This document shows, one piece after another, positions 58,205-64,000 of a stretch of 64,000 nucleotides of DNA. Under the pieces are notes generated by a model. It was given only the letters and a program-made list of their open reading frames with translations, had not been told where the DNA came from and did not search any database. This DNA comes from an uncultured Rhizobiaceae group bacterium (GTDB lineage Bacteria > Pseudomonadota > Alphaproteobacteria > Rhizobiales > Rhizobiaceae): positions 214,051 to 278,050 of the forward strand of contig CANMVS010000009.1 of NCBI GenBank assembly GCA_947501445.1, in the 5' to 3' direction. How positions within the stretch are numbered: position 1 is the stretch's first letter; each line of letters opens with the position of its first letter. The position numbers and the translations under genes were made by a program.

Positions 58205-59425
58205 ATGCAAACCGACCAATCTGTGGACGCCATCGTCATCGGTGCCGGTCTTTCCGGGCTTGCCACCGCAAAACAATTGCGAGCCCGCGGTATCCAGGTC
58301 ACCATACTGGAAGCATCAGACCGCGTCGCAGCACCCTGGCGTGCACGCCACCCGAAACTGCGTTTGAACATTCACCGACGCTTCGCCCGCCTGCCAGGGC
58401 GCCTGACGATCAGAGACAACGACACATTTTTGCGCAGAGATACCGTCATTGAATATCTGAGCGAATATGCAGGCGGGTTGGATGTACCGATCCATTTCGA
58501 AACAACTGTTCTTGCCGTGCACCGCGATGGTGCCGTCTGGCAGGTGGATACGAACAAAGGCACCTTTCGTTGCGCAAACCTTATCGTCGCAACGGGCCGG
58601 GAACGGGTGAAGCACCTCCCCGATTGGCCAGGAGTGAACCTGTTCGGTGAACCGATTATCCACACCGCCGACTTTGCGGATCCACGCAATTACGATGGGA
58701 AAAATGTTCTGGTAATTGGCGCAGGAAACTCCGGAACAGACGTCCTGAACCATCTGTCGCGCTGCAAGCCTGCCCATGTCTGGGTATCAGTAAGACATGG
58801 TCCGGCAATCCTGCCGACCCGTATCTTCGGATTTCCTTTGCACAAATCAGCAAACCTGTTTGTGCATCTGCCCAAATGGTCGCTGGACCCGATTTTCGCG
58901 TTCCTCCAGCGGATAATCTTTGGCGACCTTCGCCGGTACGGATTGCATTCTCACAAAGTGGGCGGTGGTACGCGATTGCTCAAAGATGGTGTGACATTTG
59001 CTCTGGACGACGGGTTTGTCGCTGCGCTGAAAGCGGGGCATATCGAAGCAGTCAGCGAAACCGTTGGATTTACACAGGACGCTGTTGAATTGGCGAGCGG
59101 ACGCAAAATTCACCCGGACGTTGTCATCTGTGCCACTGGCTATCGGGCTGGTCTGAGTGACCTGTTTGACCATCTGGGAGCCTTGGATACCAGGGGCTAC
59201 CCACTGCACCCTTCAGGCCAGGCAGATACCAGTAATCCAGGCCTGTGGTTCACCGGGTACGAAGTGACATTTCTTGGCTTTTTCCATGCCGCCGGGGTCA
59301 GTGCAATGCGTATTGCAACCGCCATTGCAGCACAGCTATCTCGCCGCGCAGAGGTTCAATCGGCACCCGTCAATTCCAGGACAGCCAGGCTGCGGGCGCT
59401 TTCAATGGATGGAGCAGAGCAATGA
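58205..59425 (+). CDS. Flavin-dependent monooxygenase (CzcO/YUCCA-like)
   Basis: About 406 residues. Two Rossmann loops: AIVIGAGLSGLATAKQL near residue 10 (FAD) and VLVIGAGNSGTDVLNHL near residue 165 (NADPH); VICATGYRAGL near the C-terminus. The segment PWRARHPKLRLNIHRR and the FGEPIIHTADF region resemble class B monooxygenases of the CzcO/YUCCA group. It oxygenates an unknown substrate. It is co-transcribed with the methyltransferase and overlaps the DUF1127 gene by 4 nt. Confidence 0.88.
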   Translation: MQTDQSVDAIVIGAGLSGLATAKQLRARGIQVTILEASDRVAAPWRARHPKLRLNIHRRFARLPGRLTIRDNDTFLRRDTVIEYLSEYAGGLDVPIHFETTVLAVHRDGAVWQVDTNKGTFRCANLIVATGRERVKHLPDWPGVNLFGEPIIHTADFADPRNYDGKNVLVIGAGNSGTDVLNHLSRCKPAHVWVSVRHGPAILPTRIFGFPLHKSANLFVHLPKWSLDPIFAFLQRIIFGDLRRYGLHSHKVGGGTRLLKDGVTFALDDGFVAALKAGHIEAVSETVGFTQDAVELASGRKIHPDVVICATGYRAGLSDLFDHLGALDTRGYPLHPSGQADTSNPGLWFTGYEVTFLGFFHAAGVSAMRIATAIAAQLSRRAEVQSAPVNSRTARLRALSMDGAEQ

Positions 59426-59634
59426 TCGCGTTAAGCCACAACAGAACCAGAATTGCGCAAACGGCTTTGCAACGCGTTTTCGCCATCGCCAGGGGCAGGT
59501 TCGGTCAATATCAGCGTCGCAGGTTTGAAAGACAGGCCATTGCCGAGCTTTCAGATCATCTACTACGTGACGCTGGCCTGGAACATCTGATCACCGGTGA
59601 CCAGAACATGAATTCCCTTCACCGCTATCTGTAA
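59422..59634 (+). CDS. Small DUF1127 protein
   Basis: 70 residues, arginine-rich. The DUF1127 core is RFERQAIAELSDHLLRDAGL, equivalent to the family's R..L..LSD..LRDIGL pattern. These small proteins are abundant in alphaproteobacteria, and some bind RNA or affect phosphate and nitrogen metabolism. Its ATG overlaps the stop of the monooxygenase gene (ATGA), so it is translationally coupled to a biosynthetic or catabolic gene, an unusual partner. Confidence 0.85.
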   Translation: MIALSHNRTRIAQTALQRVFAIARGRFGQYQRRRFERQAIAELSDHLLRDAGLEHLITGDQNMNSLHRYL

Positions 59635-59675
59635 TTCACCCGACGCACACACGTTCAATTGTGAAGGATGACGCC

Positions 59676-61178
59676 ATGTCTTCTCCAAAGGTCCGGAATA
59701 TCGCATGCAGCTTTACGGGAACTGTTGTCTCACTTGCTCTGTTGGCCACACCAATTCCTGTTGGCGCACAAACGTCGAAGACGACACAACTGCCCTCTCC
59801 ATTGCGGGATGTGGATTTTTTACACGATGGGTCACCACCACCGGCACTTTTTGAACTTGGGCGCAACCTGTTCTTTGACCCGATCCTGTCCGGCAACCGC
59901 AATATCTCCTGTGGCACGTGCCATGATCCAGCCCGTGGCACCAGCGATGGTGTGGCCCTGTCAATTGGCGAAGGTGGCGCCGGGTTCGGACCGTACAGGC
60001 GCACGGCCGATGGCGTCACCGAACGCATACCACGCAACGCTCAGGCATTGTGGAATATCGGAGCAAAAGAGTACCGTTCGATGTTCCATGACGGGCGTGT
60101 GGAACCTGACCCGCACCGCACATTTCAAAGTGGATTTTGGAGTCCGGCGCGTGAGCATTTGCGCAAGGGCCTTGACAGCCTGTTGGCAGCCCAGGCCATG
60201 TTTCCCGTACTCTCGGCCTCTGAAATGGCCGGACAAAAGGGTGAGAACCCGATAGCGACGGCCGTTGCCGAGGACCGTGTAAGCGATGCATGGGATATGT
60301 TGGCAGCGCGGCTGGCGAAACTCCCAGGATACCAGATTATGTTTGAAGCGGCATTTCCCCAGGCGGACCAAATTACCATGGAGCAGGCCGCCAATGCACT
60401 GGCCGCATTCCAGTCGAAGGCATTTCGTTCAGATGACAGTCCATTTGACCAGTACATTGCAGGAAATACCTCTGCCCTTGCTGCGCCAGCACGTGCGGGA
60501 ATGGAACTGTTTTATGGCAAAGCCGCCTGTGCCGACTGCCATTCCGGTCCCTTGCTCAGTGACCACGCGTTTCACGCCATCGCCATGCCTCAGATCGGCC
60601 CCGGAAAGGGGCATGGGGCCGACACCAGTCATTGGCGTGCTTCTGGTTTCATGGCGCGTGTGGAAGATGAAGGCCGTTACAGGGTGACTTTCGAGGCTGG
60701 GGATCTGTTTGCATTTCGCACGCCCAGTCTGCGCAATGTTGCACTAAGTGGCCCCTGGGGACATGATGGCGCATTTGATGATCTGACCGCAACGGTGCGC
60801 CACCATCTCGATAGCGTCACCTCACTGGAGGCATTCTCACCTCAAGCCTCTGCTCTTCTCCCCCTTGAAAAGATCATTGAGCAGACAGGGGACGGTTCCA
60901 GACTGGTGTTTCGATCACTTAATCCACAACGCCGCGCTGCTTTTGATTTACGCGATAGCTGGGTTCAAAGCGCACCGAAACTTCGAACGCGCATAGCAAA
61001 GGCCAATACTCTCGCGCCCATGCAATTGGATGACAAAGAGGTCGACGCTCTCATTGCGTTCCTGAATTCTCTGACGGATGCATCGGCTGTGAATCGTACT
61101 GAGCTCATTCCGGCAAAGGTGCCCTCTGGCCTGACACCGCAACCATTCTACACGCAAGAACAACAGCACGAAGACTGA
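59676..61178 (+). CDS. Periplasmic diheme cytochrome c peroxidase/MauG-like enzyme
   Basis: About 500 residues. A signal peptide (VVSLALLATPIPVGAQ) is followed by a large diheme domain: LGRNLFFDPILSGNRNISC leading into CGTCH (heme 1, near residue 88), RNAQALWNIGAKEYRSMFHDGR, and CADCH (heme 2, near residue 287), then FRTPSLRNVALSGPWGHDG. It is longer than classical cytochrome c peroxidases. Such enzymes either reduce peroxide or, like MauG, oxidatively modify a protein. The ATG at 59676 has AAGGA upstream. It lies between the DUF1127 gene and a secreted protein of unknown function. Confidence 0.9.
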   Translation: MSSPKVRNIACSFTGTVVSLALLATPIPVGAQTSKTTQLPSPLRDVDFLHDGSPPPALFELGRNLFFDPILSGNRNISCGTCHDPARGTSDGVALSIGEGGAGFGPYRRTADGVTERIPRNAQALWNIGAKEYRSMFHDGRVEPDPHRTFQSGFWSPAREHLRKGLDSLLAAQAMFPVLSASEMAGQKGENPIATAVAEDRVSDAWDMLAARLAKLPGYQIMFEAAFPQADQITMEQAANALAAFQSKAFRSDDSPFDQYIAGNTSALAAPARAGMELFYGKAACADCHSGPLLSDHAFHAIAMPQIGPGKGHGADTSHWRASGFMARVEDEGRYRVTFEAGDLFAFRTPSLRNVALSGPWGHDGAFDDLTATVRHHLDSVTSLEAFSPQASALLPLEKIIEQTGDGSRLVFRSLNPQRRAAFDLRDSWVQSAPKLRTRIAKANTLAPMQLDDKEVDALIAFLNSLTDASAVNRTELIPAKVPSGLTPQPFYTQEQQHED

Positions 61179-61369
61179 TCGCCGCGTCTCCGGACCACGA
61201 CACAAAAACATAACGCCCATTTCAAATTATCGGCCACATTTCAAAGAGCCGGTGATCCCGGAAGGCTTTTGCATTTCCGATCCATGATCCGCACGCTGAT
61301 TTTCAGCAAATGGGTCGTAAACCAACCGTTCAGGCCAAGGCCGTCTGAGCGACACATAGGACCAAGGAC

Positions 61370-62119
61370 ATGAAAACTCCAATTTCCCTGAGCGCAGCAT
61401 TGATCGCATTGACCATGGTTACACAGGCGGTTGCAAACGACGGCACCGGCACTGTTGCAGAAACACCGGTTATAAAAGCCAGTTACGATGCGGCAGAATA
61501 CATGACACTCAATTTTATCTTCCACATTGATGACGGAATGGCCGAACAGGACGTGTTTTATGAAAAAATTCCCGGGTCCGGAGAAATTTTTCGTCCCACT
61601 GCAGCCACCCGTGACATGGATGTACCGCTTTATGCACCGAGTGTGGAAGTCAAACATAATTTTCTGGATGTTGCCGATACAGGGCCCTATCCGAAAGGTC
61701 GTCCGTTGGGGCTGACATTAGGCGAGTGGTTCGCCGCCAGCGGAAGCGGCACATATGTGTGTGAAAATGGTGTCGGAACGGTTGATTTTACCTTTGAAAA
61801 TCTGGTCCCCAATGGTGTCTATACAATGTGGCATGATTTCATGGTCTGGCCACCAACCGAGCCATTCATAGGAACCTACGATTTACCCTTTGGTGCACGT
61901 GATGGATCAGAAAACGTTTTCTCTGCGAGACATGACGGTTCGGCACATTTCAAGCGCACAATATCACCATGCCTGCAACTGACCGGTGAACACCTTGCCG
62001 CTGATTTGGCCATCGCCTGGCACTCTGATGGAAAAACATACGGTCCGCTGACCGGCGAATTTTCAACAGCAACCCATGTACAGATGTATGTGACGCTGCC
62101 AACGCGAAGCGGACTTTAA
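61370..62119 (+). CDS. Secreted protein of unknown function after the diheme enzyme
   Basis: 249 residues with a signal peptide (LSAALIALTMVTQAVA-ND). The mature part looks beta-rich, with TLGEWFAASGSGTYVCENG, FENLVPNGVYTMWHDF and AIAWHSDGKTYGP, and has just two cysteines that could form a disulfide. I recognise no characterised family. The gene is 191 nt after the diheme enzyme on the same strand, so it could be its partner or substrate in the periplasm, which is inference. Confidence 0.75.
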   Translation: MKTPISLSAALIALTMVTQAVANDGTGTVAETPVIKASYDAAEYMTLNFIFHIDDGMAEQDVFYEKIPGSGEIFRPTAATRDMDVPLYAPSVEVKHNFLDVADTGPYPKGRPLGLTLGEWFAASGSGTYVCENGVGTVDFTFENLVPNGVYTMWHDFMVWPPTEPFIGTYDLPFGARDGSENVFSARHDGSAHFKRTISPCLQLTGEHLAADLAIAWHSDGKTYGPLTGEFSTATHVQMYVTLPTRSGL

Positions 62120-62120
62120 C

Positions 62121-62224
62121 ACAGACCATTTCACGGTTTGTCAGAAACGGGACAACGGTGCCAGCCTTTGATTTTGTTGATACATTCAGGGTGAACCATT
62201 CGTTTGCCCTGAATTGACAGTTGT
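62121..62224 (+). repeat. Structured intergenic repeat, copy 3 (after 61370-62119)
   Basis: About 104 nt aligned with the other two copies: ATTTCACGGTTTGTCAGAA at the 5' end, then GCCAGCCTTTGATTTTGTTGA, then a hairpin TTCAGGG...CCCTGAA. The hairpin stem differs in sequence from copy 1 yet still pairs. It lies directly after the secreted-protein gene on the plus strand. Confidence 0.85.
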
Positions 62225-62258
62225 ACAATTCGAGGCATCCACCGGAGCACTTTTATAA

Positions 62259-62447
62259 ACTTCATCCGCATCGATCAAGATATGTGTTCCCGGCATCGTT
62301 TTGACCGGCAAGGCGCGCATTCAAACTAGCAACGTGGAAGCGCGGGTTCTGAAATCAGGCGATCAATTTGTGCCCTGTGATCTGATGGGCAAAGGGCACC
62401 GGATGCACGAAATCAAAAATACACCTGCCGCGGTCAATACAACATGA
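62259..62447 (+). pseudogene. Possible degenerate Hint-like fragment upstream of the RTX gene
   Basis: A short open frame without a usable start reads KICVPGIVLTGKARIQ, then EARVLKSGDQFVPCD. The C-xPG-x-hyd-x(n)-hyd-xxGD spacing faintly recalls the opening of Hint (self-splicing related) domains found beside RTX genes. The match is weak and the rest is missing; it could be ordinary intergenic sequence. Confidence 0.2.
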
Positions 62448-62618
62448 TTCAAAACAAGTTTGAATATATTGCATTCTATAGTCGACACTTTAAATCATAC
62501 AACATATGGTTACTGCGTAACTGGGGGCGCGGCAGAGCTTTGATCAAGGTTTTCCGCAATGAACATCTTTCGAATGAACTAAACAGGTTTCATTCTTCAA
62601 CAAAATGGAGAGAATATA

Positions 62619-63743
62619 TTGGCTACTCTATTCCGTATAGGTAACTTCCTGGGACCCAATTTTGTCAATGGATTGGCAGATCAGAACAATTCTTATCAGG
62701 TTGTAAACTCCAGCAAGGCAACGCTGTTACCATTTGTCGGCGGATTCGATAATACTATCTCCTACACAATGACCGTTTTCGGCACTGATTTTGGTGTTTC
62801 AGCCGGACGATACACGGGCATTGTGACAGGCTTCATGGTTGAAGGCAGTGACGGCAGCAAATGGCATGTCACCGGGTATAATGCCCCGCTGAACACCCTG
62901 AATACCGTGGCAACACAACAGGATTTTGTGCAAAATCTTCTGGTGCCCATTGATTGGACTTACGTCGGCAATAATTTTGATGAGGTTTTCATTGGTGGCG
63001 GCTTTGGGGACAGGTTGTTTGGCTTCGGTGGCGATGACACATTTGAGGGACTTGGCGGCGATGATTTTATCTGGGCTGGTGCAGGAAATGACGTTATCAA
63101 CGGTCAGGCGGACAATGATACGCTGTTTGGTGGTCGAGGCAACGATACGGTAAGAGGCGGAGCAGGATCGGACAATCTGTTCGGTGGAAGAGGTGATGAT
63201 AATATCCGTGGCGGCAATGGCGCTGACACAATCCGTGCGGGACGCGGCGATGATGTTGCCAGAGGTGGAAACCAGGGCGATGAGATCTTTGGCGGCGGCG
63301 GCAACGACAGACTTTTCGGCCAGGGCGGCGGCGATACGGTCAGGGGAAACAGAGGCGATGATTTCGTATATGGCGGCGACGGTGGCGATGAAGTATTCGG
63401 TGGCCGTGGTGATGATACTGTTGAGGGTGGCAACAGCAACGACTTCATTTTTGGGGGCCGTGGTGACGACATTCTGGCCGGCAATACAACATCAGAGGTG
63501 ATTGCGGACAATTCGATTGATACATTTATCTTTGAAGGCCGGTTTGGCAACGACACCATCACGGATTTTGAGATGGACTGGGACGGTATTCGGCTGCTCA
63601 ATATTGATGAAGACGATGTGACTGTTATCGCAATCAATGACAATGATATCCAGATTCAGGTAGACAAATTCGGTATGCAGACGATCCTGGTGCAGGATGT
63701 GGCTGACTGGTTCAACCCAAGCGTTGATATCATTTATGGCTAG
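62619..63743 (+). CDS. RTX calcium-binding protein with arginine-rich repeats
   Basis: 374 residues. The start is a TTG at 62619 with GGAGAG 7 nt upstream; no ATG fits. A unique N-terminal domain (to about residue 120) is followed by roughly 18 tandem RTX nonapeptides (GGxGxDxux), for example GFGGDDTFEGLGG and GGRGDDNIRGGNG, forming a calcium-bound beta roll. Many repeats carry Arg (GGRGDD), so they are less acidic than usual. The C-terminus (FGNDTITDFEMDWDGIRL) is typical for type I secreted proteins, but no transporter is nearby. Confidence 0.88.
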   Translation: MATLFRIGNFLGPNFVNGLADQNNSYQVVNSSKATLLPFVGGFDNTISYTMTVFGTDFGVSAGRYTGIVTGFMVEGSDGSKWHVTGYNAPLNTLNTVATQQDFVQNLLVPIDWTYVGNNFDEVFIGGGFGDRLFGFGGDDTFEGLGGDDFIWAGAGNDVINGQADNDTLFGGRGNDTVRGGAGSDNLFGGRGDDNIRGGNGADTIRAGRGDDVARGGNQGDEIFGGGGNDRLFGQGGGDTVRGNRGDDFVYGGDGGDEVFGGRGDDTVEGGNSNDFIFGGRGDDILAGNTTSEVIADNSIDTFIFEGRFGNDTITDFEMDWDGIRLLNIDEDDVTVIAINDNDIQIQVDKFGMQTILVQDVADWFNPSVDIIYG

Positions 63744-63767
63744 ATACTCATAAACGAAGGATAGCCG

Positions 63768-63860
63768 ATGTCCGCTTTCAGCATAACCTGTGAAGTTGGT
63801 CCATTCGCCGCGTATGGTGGCAATGCGGGACAAAACCTGCCGTTGCATCGGGCACACTGA
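63768..63860 (+). CDS. Very short open frame after the RTX gene
   Basis: A 30-residue frame starts with ATG 6 nt after a GAAGGATA site and ends before a possible terminator. No similarity is recognised. The ribosome site is its only support. Confidence 0.2.
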   Translation: MSAFSITCEVGPFAAYGGNAGQNLPLHRAH

Positions 63861-63906
63861 AGGTCCGCTTCGTGGGTAGAACGGCTGCAGCCAAAGCAAC
63901 CAGGGA

Positions 63907-63939
63907 ACAGGCAGTCGCCGACCAGAGCCTGTCTTTTTT
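63907..63939 (+). terminator. Candidate terminator downstream of the RTX gene
   Basis: ACAGGC (63907-63912) and GCCTGT (63927-63932) form a 6-bp stem with a 14-nt loop, followed by C and six T. It could end transcription of the RTX gene. The remaining bases to the window end show nothing I can assign. Confidence 0.45.
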
Positions 63940-64000
63940 AAATGGAAACATTTGACCGGACGATTTTGGTCGCTGAGGAGGCGGATTGCACGCAGTGGTG

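Noticed and set aside
62444..62644. 66-residue plus-strand frame just before the RTX gene
   Set aside because: It overlaps the RTX start, lacks a ribosome site and shows no recognisable family; the TTG-started RTX gene is better supported.
63200..63480. Short regularly spaced repeats resembling a CRISPR array
   Set aside because: The period is the 27-nt coding pattern of RTX nonapeptides, with no unique spacers.

Overview
The window is a stretch of an alphaproteobacterial chromosome, most likely from the Hyphomicrobiales (Rhizobiales) or a close marine relative. The evidence is the gene content and order. A tpiA-secG-pyrG block sits near eno. A ppiD-like gene is followed by trpD-trpC-moaC-moeA, and lexA, comEC, gltX and gltA follow further on. 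The lexA promoter carries the GTTC-N7-GTTC type of SOS box typical of this class. I saw no tRNA, rRNA, CRISPR array or prophage.

Layout. 0-7.5 kb: on the minus strand, eno (cut by the window edge), a glyoxalase-fold protein with a TetR regulator, then pyrG, secG and tpiA. A plus-strand pair (secreted beta-helix protein and diheme cytochrome) lies between the TetR gene and pyrG. 7.7-13.3 kb: plus-strand housekeeping run ppiD-like, trpD, trpC, moaC, moeA. 13.3-43.4 kb: about 30 kb of accessory genes between moeA and lexA, which I remember as neighbours in rhizobia. This accessory block holds a phenylacetate (paa) catabolic locus; a lipoprotein hydrolase; a flavin monooxygenase; a tightly overlapping six-gene catabolic operon (DUF1185 protein, alpha/beta hydrolase, flavin reductase, luciferase-like monooxygenase, aldehyde dehydrogenase, CxxC protein) with a divergent GntR regulator and a clear operator; an IS5-family element beside a beheaded TetR gene; a chemoreceptor; a LysR fragment; a spermidine-synthase-like gene; a long RTX-like repeat protein; a PlsB-type acyltransferase; and an MFS transporter.

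43.5-52.4 kb returns to core genes: lexA, comEC, gltX, gltA (with a strong terminator) and parE. 52.5-64 kb is mixed: a DUF2336 protein, a MaoC/CitE-like lyase pair, a flavin reductase, a GlxA-type regulator divergent from a methyltransferase-monooxygenase-DUF1127 operon, a MauG-like diheme enzyme followed by a secreted protein of unknown function, and an arginine-rich RTX protein.

The paa genes cover activation (PaaK), ring epoxidation (PaaABCDE), isomerisation (PaaG), aldehyde oxidation (PaaN) and thioester salvage (PaaI). The beta-oxidation steps (PaaF, H, J) are not here. Regulation is visible in several places: a perfect sigma70-type promoter before paaA, a TetR-type palindrome between paaG and paaN, a GntR palindrome, and tandem SOS boxes before lexA.

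The most interesting items are: the luciferase-like monooxygenase/DUF1185 operon, whose substrate is unknown; a roughly 100-bp structured intergenic repeat present three times with a partly compensated terminal hairpin; the IS-associated loss of half a regulator gene; and the diheme-enzyme/secreted-protein pair downstream of a methyltransferase-monooxygenase operon. Protein family calls rest on motif recognition by eye, without database searches.
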